Below the pieces are notes generated by a model, which was not told where the DNA came from, did no database searches, and saw nothing but the letters and a program-made list of their open reading frames with translations. Positions 9,900 to 18,837 of a stretch of 64,000 bases of DNA are shown in pieces. Source of the stretch: Bacteroidota bacterium (GTDB lineage: Bacteria > Bacteroidota > Bacteroidia > AKYH767-A > 2013-40CM-41-45). A program made the translations under genes and the position numbers. The stretch lies in assembly GCA_016711505.1 (NCBI GenBank), contig JADJSV010000018.1:372001-436000 (forward strand), given 5' to 3'. Positions within the stretch are counted from its first letter, which is position 1, and every line of letters begins with the position of its first letter.

Positions 9900-10436
9900 T
9901 TACATTTTTGTCCTTAATGTAAAGTTATAATAAATGATTTCCTTTTCGTTATGACTAACCAGCACTTCTCCAATCCTTGGGCTGAAAAAGTCAATAGCAT
10001 ACGCTTCTTTATCCGGAATCATTGCATCCATTCCTGAGTGATAACAATGTCTGAAAGTTGATTTTAATACTTTAAGAGATTTGTTGAAAAAAGCGTCGTC
10101 CTGAATTTCTTCTAAGTTTTTAATTTGTATCAAAGAATCCACGTCTGCAGGATTAAATCGAAACATTGCTGCTGAACATTTTTCATTCAACCCTTTTGTT
10201 TTAATTTGAATGGTAGCATCACTTTCAACAAAATATCCTGTAATACCTGAAAGAGTACGGATTTCGAGTATTTTGCAATTCTTAGATTCAAATAGTACTG
10301 AATCAGATTTAAAAGTAAAACTCTTTGCTTTAAAGATTTTTGGATGCAGCCAATCTACAGCTTCAATCTTGTTGGATTGTGCAAAGCAAAAAACAGTTAT
10401 CAGTAAAAAGAAGGTCGTGATAATGGATTTTTTCAT
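9900..10436 (-). CDS. hypothetical secreted protein
   Basis: The family was not recognised. The first 20 residues (MKKSIITTFFLLITVFCFAQ) form a clean Sec signal peptide with an AQ cleavage region, typical for Bacteroidota. The mature part of about 158 residues is polar, mixed alpha/beta in appearance, with three Cys and no lipobox or sorting domain, so it is likely periplasmic. No operon partner: the PaiB gene is 64 bases downstream in the same direction but functionally unrelated. Confidence 0.72.
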   Translation of the reverse strand: MKKSIITTFFLLITVFCFAQSNKIEAVDWLHPKIFKAKSFTFKSDSVLFESKNCKILEIRTLSGITGYFVESDATIQIKTKGLNEKCSAAMFRFNPADVDSLIQIKNLEEIQDDAFFNKSLKVLKSTFRHCYHSGMDAMIPDKEAYAIDFFSPRIGEVLVSHNEKEIIYYNFTLRTKM

Positions 10437-10768
10437 TGTAGTAGTTTTAATTAGAGTATCAATTAGGTTAGCTGTGGGTTAAGACGCCTCTTGATTCGAA
10501 CATAGAACTACGAGACCGGCTGCACTCTTGAATCGAAGATATAACTTTCTATTCTTAATATCAAGGCCATTGAAAGCAATAACTTTTAAACTCTTGTGAC
10601 TTGCAATAAAACTGTCTATGTCGTTCAATTCAACATCTTCATGTTATGGGAATGACCATCATATTCTACAAGTTCAAGTCTTTGATTGCATAGGTATTTG
10701 AGGCGTTTTTAAAAACATATGTGGTACAAAGTTCTTAGTACAATTTATGCTAAAGTGAGAAAAAACTA
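10437..10768. other. gene-poor stretch with a degenerate attC-like segment
   Basis: No convincing gene is seen in this interval. Around 10490-10560 the sequence contains CTTGATTCGAA and then CTTGAATCGAAGATATAACTTTCT-like text (about 10527-10551), which closely matches the central part of the attC-like sites at 40.8 kb and 54.7 kb. The flanking TAACG and GTTA cores are not clear, so this may be a decayed cassette site. The AraC promoter lies at the right end. Confidence 0.35.
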
Positions 10769-10776
10769 TAACTTTG
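10769..10776 (+). promoter_or_regulatory. putative Bacteroidota -7 promoter box (TAACTTTG)
   Basis: TAACTTTG matches the Bacteroidota -7 consensus TAnnTTTG and lies 22 bases before the ATG of the AraC-type regulator, a suitable distance for a short leader. No clear -33 TTTG-type partner was found, so the call is tentative. Confidence 0.35.
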
Positions 10777-10798
10777 CTATTATTTGAATTTTGCAACA

Positions 10799-11728
10799 AT
10801 GGAAAGCATAGGTATAAAGGATTTTTACAGAGAGATATTTGGCGAAAATGGAAGTCAGTTGGATTTATTTTTAGAAAGCAACAGTGCAAAAAATTTAGGG
10901 CATTTCAATGTTTTTGATACAAAGAAATTTTATTTCAGCGGTGCAAAAAAATCTGAAATGACATACAATCGAAGATTGTATTATAAAATCAGCCTAATAA
11001 AAGGGAAAAATCTGGTGGAGTTTGCTGGGAAATCTGTGCTCATTGAAAAACAAGGAATTTTATTTGCCACACCTAAAATTCCATATCGCTACACGCCACA
11101 AGATCAAAACCAGTCGGGTTTTTTCTGCGTGTTTACAAAAGAGTTTTTGTCAAAATCGAAAACAGGAATTCTGGTGGATGAATTACCTATATATAAGCCC
11201 AACAGTGATTTCGTCTTTCAATTGACTGATAAAAAATACATGGAAATTCAAAAGATGTTTATGAAAATGGACTTAGAACTTTCGTCAGATTACCCTTATA
11301 AATACGATTTACTTCGTAATTATGTAATGGAAGTGATACATACCGGACAAAAGTTAACTCCCATGGCCAGTATTATAAACTCTACCAATGCATCAAGTAG
11401 AATATCTTCTTTGTTTATCGAATTACTTGAAAGGCAATTTCCAATTGAAAATAATGCTCAGGTAATTCAAATCAAAGCTGCAAGTGATTTTGCAAACAGA
11501 TTAGGTGTTCATATAAATCATTTGAACAAGGTTTTAAAGGAAACAACAGGTAAAAGCACTACAGAAATTATTAATGGCAGAATAGCTGAAGAAGCGAAAA
11601 TATTACTTAAACAAACACAATTGAATGTTTCTGAAATAGCTTTCGCCCTGGGGTTTGATGAGGTCTCTCATTTTTCTAATTTTTTTAAAAAGCATACAGC
11701 GTACTCACCACTACAATATCGTAATTGA
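10799..11728 (+). CDS. AraC-family transcriptional regulator
   Basis: A one-component regulator. The N-terminal ~190 residues form an AraC-type ligand/cupin region (LVEFAGKSVLIEKQGILFATPKIPY); the C-terminal ~100 residues hold the two HTH motifs, with LGVHINHLNKVLKETTGKSTTE in the first and LNVSEIAFALGFDEVSHFSNFFKKHTAYSPLQYR in the second. About 310 residues. The ATG at 10799 is chosen over a TTG 15 bases upstream. The adjacent downstream aldo/keto reductase gene reads the same way, a common pairing in Bacteroidota where the regulator controls the reductase. The effector is unknown. Confidence 0.9.
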   Translation: MESIGIKDFYREIFGENGSQLDLFLESNSAKNLGHFNVFDTKKFYFSGAKKSEMTYNRRLYYKISLIKGKNLVEFAGKSVLIEKQGILFATPKIPYRYTPQDQNQSGFFCVFTKEFLSKSKTGILVDELPIYKPNSDFVFQLTDKKYMEIQKMFMKMDLELSSDYPYKYDLLRNYVMEVIHTGQKLTPMASIINSTNASSRISSLFIELLERQFPIENNAQVIQIKAASDFANRLGVHINHLNKVLKETTGKSTTEIINGRIAEEAKILLKQTQLNVSEIAFALGFDEVSHFSNFFKKHTAYSPLQYRN

Positions 11729-11812
11729 TTGAAATTTGTAAATATCAGATTGTTATTTGTAAACAAATATTATGTGAAAGGCTGACTTTTGTTGTTCAAT
11801 TTTAAAAGTACT

Positions 11813-12769
11813 ATGAAAAATTCAACAATATTAGGTAACAGCACTCTTCAAATAAATCGAATCGGACTTGGCTGTATGGGAATGTCGGAGTTTTACGGCT
11901 CGTACAATGAATTAGAATCTGTCCGTACATTGCATAAGGCAATTGATCTGGGTGTTAATTTTTTCGACACTGCTGATATGTATGGTAGTGGCGCCAATGA
12001 AAAGTTAATTGGAAAAGCATTTAAAGGTAAATGGAATGAAGTTGTGTTGGCAACAAAATTCGCGGTGATGAGAGGTCCAAATGGCGAATGGCTAGGCTTA
12101 AATGGACAACCTGATTACATTCGAAAAGCTTGCGAGCAAAGTCTTTTAAATTTAGGTATCGACGCTATTGATTTATACTATATGCATCGTCAGGCTCCTG
12201 ATGTCGATATTGAGGTTATTGTAGGTGCAATGTCTGAATTGGTTAAACAAGGAAAAGTGAAATTTATAGGTTTATCGGAAGTGAATGCTGAAACTATAAG
12301 AAGAGCACATAAGATACATCCAATTACAGCTATCCAAAGTGAATATTCTTTATGGAGTCGTGAACCTGAACAAGAAATTTTTGAAGTGTGTAAAGAACTT
12401 GGGATCACTTTTGTTTCTTATAGTCCATTAGGCAGAGGGTTTTTGACAGGTGCGTATAAAACTCGTTCTGATTTCGAACCTGGCGACTTTAGATTAAGCA
12501 ATCCACGATTTACAGATGCAGCGATAAAGGAGAATATAAAATTTGTTGAGGTCATCGACCAAATGGCAAAAGCAAAAAATGCTACAAAAGCAGAGATTGC
12601 ACTTGCATGGATTTTAAATCATAACAATGAAATTACTGCTATTCCGGGAACGAGAAGAATAGATCGTCTGGAAGAAAACTTAGGTGCTTACAATGTTCAT
12701 CTAACTACAGAAGATATGAAACTTATAGAAACGTCTATCCCTGAATTGACTATTGGGAATCGATATTAA
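11813..12769 (+). CDS. aldo/keto reductase
   Basis: An NADPH-dependent oxidoreductase with a TIM-barrel fold. The catalytic tetrad is visible at Asp52 and Tyr57 (FDTADMYGSG), Lys82 (LATKF) and His125 (YYMHRQAP); the cofactor region AIPGTRRIDRLEENLGA lies near the C terminus. About 318 residues, normal length, closest in pattern to YghZ/AKR13-like proteins (GLGCMGMSEFYG near the N terminus). The ATG at 11813 is preferred because conserved sequence begins right after it. It lies 84 bases after the AraC-family gene and is probably its target (inference). Confidence 0.93.
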   Translation: MKNSTILGNSTLQINRIGLGCMGMSEFYGSYNELESVRTLHKAIDLGVNFFDTADMYGSGANEKLIGKAFKGKWNEVVLATKFAVMRGPNGEWLGLNGQPDYIRKACEQSLLNLGIDAIDLYYMHRQAPDVDIEVIVGAMSELVKQGKVKFIGLSEVNAETIRRAHKIHPITAIQSEYSLWSREPEQEIFEVCKELGITFVSYSPLGRGFLTGAYKTRSDFEPGDFRLSNPRFTDAAIKENIKFVEVIDQMAKAKNATKAEIALAWILNHNNEITAIPGTRRIDRLEENLGAYNVHLTTEDMKLIETSIPELTIGNRY

Positions 12770-12869
12770 TAAAGTTCAATAATTGCATAGGAGTAAGAGA
12801 AAAAATTGTTTGAAGTGTTCTGTCGTTAATTTGTAGGTGATGCTTTGTAAAATCTGCTAAAGTTTTATC

Positions 12870-14922
12870 TTAGATGCAATACCGCGGATCACCTTCCAGA
12901 ATTTCCTGCTCAAGCTTTGGTGCTTCGCCTGCCTTCCATAATTGGGTGCGATGCACAACACGATAACTTACAGGACCACCATCCGGTTGTTCACTGCGTT
13001 CAAACGGCCGCGGAATACATACAAATTCAGTCGAGAGTTGATCGGAAGTAGCTGTAACAAGTCCATAGCCGTGACCGCCAAAATCAAGTAACTTAAGATG
13101 AGGTGCGAGGTCCGGATTGCGTACCGCAAGGGCTTGCTTGATGTCTCCGGTTTCCTTTAATTTCAGAGTAGATTGCACACCATGCAATGCAGTAATATTA
13201 ACAGAAGGGATCATTGTACCATCAGGCTTGATCAATCAGATGCAAAACACGCTTCGGTTTGTCTTTTGCCATGGTGACTTCCAATACTTCTAAAAGCGTT
13301 TGTTGCGAAATGGAACCTGTTATAAATTCCACACCAAGCGGCTCGAATTTTTTCGGAGGTAAATTCTTTGAAACTAAACCTGCAGTAAACGCATGTCGGT
13401 CGCCGGCTACTACACAAAACCCTGTGATCTTCTGATCACGTATGAAATCAAAAATCAGATCTTTATCACGAAGGAATCGATTGTCCATTACCGCATACCC
13501 TACATCCTTTGGCCACTCTTTTCCCAGATCACCAGGTAAATTCTGATAATCGCAACGCACTTCAGTTGTCCCAAAAGTGTGTCCCCATATTTTCCACTTT
13601 GCTTTTGATGCTCCGAGCTGTTCAATGAACCATTTTCTTTGCTCACTACCGAGGAACGTTTGTGCAAAGACATCTTTAGTCGGATTCGGAATATCTTTTC
13701 CATTGAAACGTATAGTATCCGGTGGATTGCCGTCATTATAATGTTTACCATAGTTCATAATTTCAAGAGGGATCTGTGGTGAGACTCTTGGAAATTCATT
13801 TACAGGAAAATCATCAGTCGACATATCCGGTGAACGGAAGGACCAGTTATCAGTTAGCAGCAGATCAACATTTTTTCCCCAACGAAGCACACGCTGAATC
13901 TTAAGACTGTGTATGGCAATAAGATTATTTGGCTCCTCTGAAAGTCCGTCATCATTGAACTCCTCCATTGGTGTATCTACCACTGCAGGTGCAATGAAAT
14001 TTTCTAGTTTGGGATTGCCGGGTTGCTGAACCATTGCAGGGATAAACTCCCACCATGCCTGGTTAGCATAGACTTTCTGATTTTGTGCAGGAGCATTGTA
14101 ACCTCCTCCGGCTACATACTGACTTTGAAATCCTGCCCAGGCAAACTCATGATTATCCCATACACAAACAAATGGCCAACGAGCACGTGCATCCTGCAGA
14201 TCCGGATCTTCGAGATATGCACGATAAAGTGTACGATAATCTTCAAGTGTAACCGGCAGATGAAAATTACTAACCTTTCGTCCTTGCGGGAATTTATATA
14301 GATTCCTGATACGCCGGCCCCGGTTTCCATTTGGATTATCTTCTGCATACCATGTGACTTCATAAATAAAATCTCCCAGGTGCAACACGAAATTAAGTTG
14401 TTGATCTTTGGCACGTGCTTCATCTTCAAAGATCATCTTGCGGTAAGCATTTAACCCTGCTTCGTTAGGGCACTGGCATGATACAAATGTAAAACGAACA
14501 GGTGCATCTGAATTGTTGCTATGTGCAGTCATCGTACGACCAACTCTACTTGCGAAACCATGGTCGTCAATGAAGCGATACCAATAAACATGATTGGGTT
14601 CAAGATCTTTTGCTAAAAAGCGACATGTCCAGTCTGAATCAGCACTGATTGTTGCAGTACCACCTGCAAGGATCTTTTTAAATTCAGGAGTTGTAGAAAT
14701 TTCGACTTGTACCTTTTTAGTAACGCTATCATTTACCGGCGGACGTCTTGTCCATAAGATCACACTGTTTTCTGTCGGATCTCCTGATGCAACACCTTGC
14801 GGAAAGAGATCACGGCGCTCAACAGATAGTGATGGAATTTCATTAGCCCAATCCTTTTTTGTTGTGACGGCAAAGCCGATAAGGAAGGAAGTTTGTAAAA
14901 ACTTACGTCGTGATAAATTCAT
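12870..14922 (-). pseudogene. phoD: PhoD-like alkaline phosphatase D, disrupted by a 4-bp duplication
   Basis: Metal-dependent phosphodiesterase/phosphatase exported by the Tat system: the N terminus MNLSRRKFLQTSFLIGFAV has the twin Arg motif. A PhoD N-terminal domain (GVASGDPTENSVILWTRRPP) and the metallophosphatase core (FVSCQCPNEAG, LHLGDFIYEV, VWDNHEFAWAG, VVAGDRHAF) follow. At about 13235 the frame breaks: the minus strand reads CTGATTGATCAAG where CTGATCAAG would continue HLIKPDGTMI, a tandem duplication of TGAT. The remaining 121 residues (12870-13235) carry the usual C-terminal domain. Not a homopolymer event, so a true mutation is plausible. Without it the protein would be about 680 residues. 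Confidence 0.85.
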
Positions 14923-15180
14923 GTGATTAAATTTATACTGCTTAATAATTTTTAATTTAAAGCAAGGTATTTTTAATTCAGTGGGCTTATGAAATTTTAA
15001 AACAATTTAACAATGTTGATTTACTTGCACTAACACACTCTGCGAAATTGATAAAGTGTTTGCCTTAAAATACCTACATCATTAACCCACATTGTAGAAA
15101 AATTTGACAATCTTTTCATTATTCCGGCTCAATAAAAAAAAGTTAATTAAGATATAGTTATTAATGAAAAATATTTTGCG

Positions 15181-16146
15181 TCAATCTTTCACAACCTTTT
15201 CCTTCTTATTTTTCAAATTGTATTTATTTTTTATCTCGTAAAAATATATCCCTTTTGAAAGTTGTTCTGTATTTATAAGAATTGAATTTGTAAATTCTCT
15301 ATTTAATATTATTCTTGAAGTAATATCATAAAGAATTATTTCTGAAAGTTCATTGTTATTGATTGTAATATTTAAGTTGTTAACGATAGGATTTGGATAA
15401 GATATTATTTCTGAAGTTGTAGTTTGTTCTTCAATACCAATGCTGTTACATGGAATTAAGGAAACGTCATCAATAAATATGTACGAAAAATTTCTTCCAG
15501 TATTATTAACACTTATAGTATCAGTATGCAGATCATTATTTTGATTTCCAATTATTAAATAGCTTTCGCCTCCTGCAGCAATAAAAGTTCCGCTCACTTT
15601 AGTCCAATTTAAAGTATCAGAAATAATTCCTGAAATGTTTTTTACTTGTGACATAAACTGAAAGGGAGAGTGGCTATGAATTCCCGTCACAACCGTATCG
15701 GAAAAATAAGCACTAATTGTATCCGTTGCGAATTGACTTAAGTTTGAGAGATTAATAAACATTTCAAAATAGTAGCATTCATTTGCAATAAGCACATTAA
15801 TTAACTGTACTTCTATGTATTCGCGAAAATCAGGGTGATTAATAGAAAATGTATAAATACCAGCATATGCGCTGCCACTATGAGAAGGCTGATATCCTAC
15901 AGCAGAATTAGGTACATTCATTATTCCACTTGGAGCACATGCGTTATAATAATCAGAAGAACCACTTTGTCCCGGAGAACTTCCATAAGGAGGAACGCAT
16001 GGATTAAACCAAAATTGTGCAGAATTAATTTGATTAAAATTTGTCGGGCATCCCGAATATTGCTCAAAATCCCCATTCGGAACAATATTTTGAGCAATGC
16101 AAATTTTGAAATTTAATAGTAAAATAAAACAACATAGTTTATTCAT
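15181..16146 (-). CDS. T9SS-exported protein of unknown function
   Basis: The function is not recognised, but the architecture is clear. A signal peptide (MNKLCCFILLLNFKICIAQ) is followed by a region beginning VPNGDFEQYSGCPTNFNQ, a pattern of Bacteroidota carbohydrate-binding-like or gliding-related secreted proteins, then a beta-rich segment. The last ~75 residues form a type IX sorting domain: YPNPIVNNLNI, an internal YDITSRII and the end LSKGIYFYEIKNKYNLKNKKEKVVKD. It is therefore expected to cross the outer membrane and be released or attached to the surface. Several Cys residues in the N-terminal half may form disulfides. Confidence 0.8.
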   Translation of the reverse strand: MNKLCCFILLLNFKICIAQNIVPNGDFEQYSGCPTNFNQINSAQFWFNPCVPPYGSSPGQSGSSDYYNACAPSGIMNVPNSAVGYQPSHSGSAYAGIYTFSINHPDFREYIEVQLINVLIANECYYFEMFINLSNLSQFATDTISAYFSDTVVTGIHSHSPFQFMSQVKNISGIISDTLNWTKVSGTFIAAGGESYLIIGNQNNDLHTDTISVNNTGRNFSYIFIDDVSLIPCNSIGIEEQTTTSEIISYPNPIVNNLNITINNNELSEIILYDITSRIILNREFTNSILINTEQLSKGIYFYEIKNKYNLKNKKEKVVKD

Positions 16147-16372
16147 AGAAACAGAAATTGTGCAAACAGACGTTTTGCGGATATTTGAGGTGAAGGATAA
16201 TCTACGTGATGGTTATTTATAAATTGTTCGAATGTTGTCGGATGCCTATTCGTAATTTTTAATAATTATGTCCTGTTTGAGAATAATACTTCTTAAAGCT
16301 AGCAAGCAACTCTTGTTTGGCTCGGTTTTATTTAAATAGTAATTAGTGAGATCTTCAATCACCGTGAAATAA

Positions 16373-18538
16373 TTACATTCGTATAATTTTCTGTGCACCT
16401 TTTGATGTCATTAAAAGATACACTCCTTTTGGAAATTGACTTATATCAATAGTTGTAATTCCGGATCCTGTTTTTTCATTCAAAATAATTTTTCCTGAAA
16501 TATCTGAAATTTGAATTTCAGAATTTACGGGTAAGCCGTCAATAGTTATATTGCCGGAAGCGGGATTCGGATATACACTTATTCCTGTTTCATCGAAAGC
16601 TATTGTGCCAATACCCGTTGACTGATCAATATTTACTTCATCAATAAAAAGATTATTTCCAAATCCGCAAATTGAACGGAAGCGAATCAATACTTCACCG
16701 GTATATGCAGAAAGCGAAATGGTTTCATGCCTCCATTGGGCGGAAGTTGGATAAAAAGGATCTGTTGTCACCGGAGCTGTCCTAAGCGTATTGCCACCTT
16801 TGTAAAACAGGCTTTGCCAGCTTACACCACAATCAGATGAAATTAAAACCTGAAGAGAATCATAAAATCCCGGATAATAGGTATAGGCATACTCGAATCC
16901 AAGTGCAGGATCGGTTAGACCGGTTATATTAATCATAGGCAGATCAAGGTCGTAATGAGTGCCAATATTTCCATCATTGTAATTTCCTTTAACCACTGAA
17001 GATGTACCGCTGAATGGAGCTATTGATGTTTGTCCCCATTGATATATTGAATTAGAATTTATAGACCATCCCGGCGGAGGAAAAACAGTACCCTCAAAGT
17101 TTTCCGTTAATGGAGCAAACATTGCAGCAGTAGTGTTTACTATAAAATTGCTTGTTGAAGAATCATTATATGTATAGCCTTCAGTATTTCCATTAGGGGC
17201 TGAAGTATAACATACGAATGAATGTGTTCCGCTGGTTGTGATAATATCTGGAAGTGTTACCACAACCTGGCTATCTGTGGCTAACGTTCCTGTCCAGTTA
17301 AATACAGCCGGCACTCCTCCGACAATATTATAATTAATGGTAACAGAAGTTAGAGTATTGCTTCCATAATTTTTAAGTGAAACGGATGGCGTTACTATTG
17401 TACTGCAGCCATTCTCCCAAGGACTGACAACCGAAATAATTCCTGCATCGTTTTGTTGTTTGGGATATTCATTATAAAGCACATTTAACATTGGAACAAG
17501 AACTAAACTTAAATCAGTTACACCGCCATTTGTTAAAATGCATAGAACTGATTTTGTTTGCACATCATACAACATAAGCGAAATGTAACCCAGCATTGCA
17601 CCTGTATGATTATAATTATGCTGAAGTGAATTATAAGACCCTTCGGCTACACCAAGTCCATAGAAAGAAGAAGGATCAAAGTTAATTAATTCTTGAAGTG
17701 AAGAATCAGCAATGACTGACCCGTTGAATAATGCGCTGTACCACTGAACCATTTCACTGGAAGTTGAGAGCATTGCCCCGGCTGCAGATCCAATGCTATA
17801 TTCAGAAGTAATTGGTGAATTAATTAATTCTCCGTAATTATAATCCCACTCATGTGCTACCGGCCCGTTTGGTGCTTCAAAAGCTCCGATAAAAGTGCTG
17901 TCCATACTTAAAGGATCTAAAATTATATTATGCAGATTCTGAACCCAGGAGATTCCTGTTGCAGCATCTATTATCATCGCTGCAAGTAAATAATTAGTAT
18001 TGGAATAAGAGAACCCCTGGCCAGGAGCAAAAAGTGGAGGGCCTATTGTTGCAAGAATTTCCTCGTTTGTCCAGAAGCGGGTTGTGTCGGCCCATAAAGA
18101 ATCATTCCATAAACTGACACCGGTGCTCAGATAATTAAAAAAGCCGGTTTGATGAGAAAGTAACTGGCGTATAGTTGCAGTTGAATCAATATTTGGATAA
18201 GATGGTAACCATTGATATAAATGATCATCGAGCGACAACACTCCTTGTTCCTGAAGCTTTGCCATAACTGTTGAAATAAATAATTTGGTGTTGCTGCCAA
18301 TTCCAAAACGCATATCTGCTGTTACAGGAACACCTACTGATGAAATGCCGCTAACGCCTGTCCATATTCCCTGACCAGGTGAAAGTACAGCCGCCGATGC
18401 CCCTTTAATATTATTCGCGGTAACAACGCTGTCTAATACCGTTTGAAAACGATTGGCCCATAGAGTGTCGAATGTTTGGGCCAGGCATTGGCTTTGAATT
18501 GCAAATGCGATAAAAGTGATGAGTAGAATTTTTTTCAT
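16373..18538 (-). CDS. serine hydrolase (class C beta-lactamase-like) with T9SS sorting domain
   Basis: A secreted penicillin-binding-protein-like hydrolase. Signal peptide (residues 1-21), then a Beta-lactamase/PBP4* type domain with the S-x-x-K nucleophile motif SNTK (82-85), the second motif YSN (178-180) and a late H-T-G triad near residue 313. About 230 residues of beta-rich accessory modules follow (NYGSNTLTSVTINYNI, and a jelly-roll-like region NFEGTVFPPPGWSIN), then a T9SS sorting domain (VYPNPASGNITIDGLP ... KGVYLLMTSKGAQKIIRM). It probably acts at the cell surface on peptides, esters or cell-wall fragments; the substrate is unknown. 721 residues, complete. Confidence 0.85.
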   Translation of the reverse strand: MKKILLITFIAFAIQSQCLAQTFDTLWANRFQTVLDSVVTANNIKGASAAVLSPGQGIWTGVSGISSVGVPVTADMRFGIGSNTKLFISTVMAKLQEQGVLSLDDHLYQWLPSYPNIDSTATIRQLLSHQTGFFNYLSTGVSLWNDSLWADTTRFWTNEEILATIGPPLFAPGQGFSYSNTNYLLAAMIIDAATGISWVQNLHNIILDPLSMDSTFIGAFEAPNGPVAHEWDYNYGELINSPITSEYSIGSAAGAMLSTSSEMVQWYSALFNGSVIADSSLQELINFDPSSFYGLGVAEGSYNSLQHNYNHTGAMLGYISLMLYDVQTKSVLCILTNGGVTDLSLVLVPMLNVLYNEYPKQQNDAGIISVVSPWENGCSTIVTPSVSLKNYGSNTLTSVTINYNIVGGVPAVFNWTGTLATDSQVVVTLPDIITTSGTHSFVCYTSAPNGNTEGYTYNDSSTSNFIVNTTAAMFAPLTENFEGTVFPPPGWSINSNSIYQWGQTSIAPFSGTSSVVKGNYNDGNIGTHYDLDLPMINITGLTDPALGFEYAYTYYPGFYDSLQVLISSDCGVSWQSLFYKGGNTLRTAPVTTDPFYPTSAQWRHETISLSAYTGEVLIRFRSICGFGNNLFIDEVNIDQSTGIGTIAFDETGISVYPNPASGNITIDGLPVNSEIQISDISGKIILNEKTGSGITTIDISQFPKGVYLLMTSKGAQKIIRM

Positions 18539-18633
18539 TTTATTTTCAAATTTTTTAAATGAAATTATATAATTGATTAAGTCTTTCGTCGCTTGAACAC
18601 TGTATGATGTTGCTGTGCTGCCAACGGGTTTCG

Positions 18634-18716
18634 TATAACAGTTAGCATTGCTGAAGTATTATTTTATCGAAATATAAAAATAAAAAGAGTGAAAAAATAA
18701 TGAATTTATAGCAATA
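18634..18716. repeat. isolated attC-like AT-rich palindrome
   Basis: Starts TATAACAGTTAGCATTG and contains the CATTAT-type stem and ATCGAAATATAAAAATAAAAAG block seen in the sites at 51-64 kb, ending ATAGCAATA. The right GTTA core is lost. It lies between a minus-strand hydrolase and a plus-strand gene, outside the main array. Confidence 0.55.
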
Positions 18717-18837
18717 AGGAGTCAATCAAATATACGATTAATCCAATCAGAATGATTAAAGTGTTCAACAGTCTGAACAAATTTATTTCTACATTTGTTT
18801 TTCAAAAAAACTACAAAAGCATATCTGAAAATTGATA

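Noticed and set aside
12190..12408. Minus-strand reading frame inside the aldo/keto reductase
   Set aside because: It lies wholly within the strongly supported plus-strand gene, with no recognisable domain; a shadow frame.
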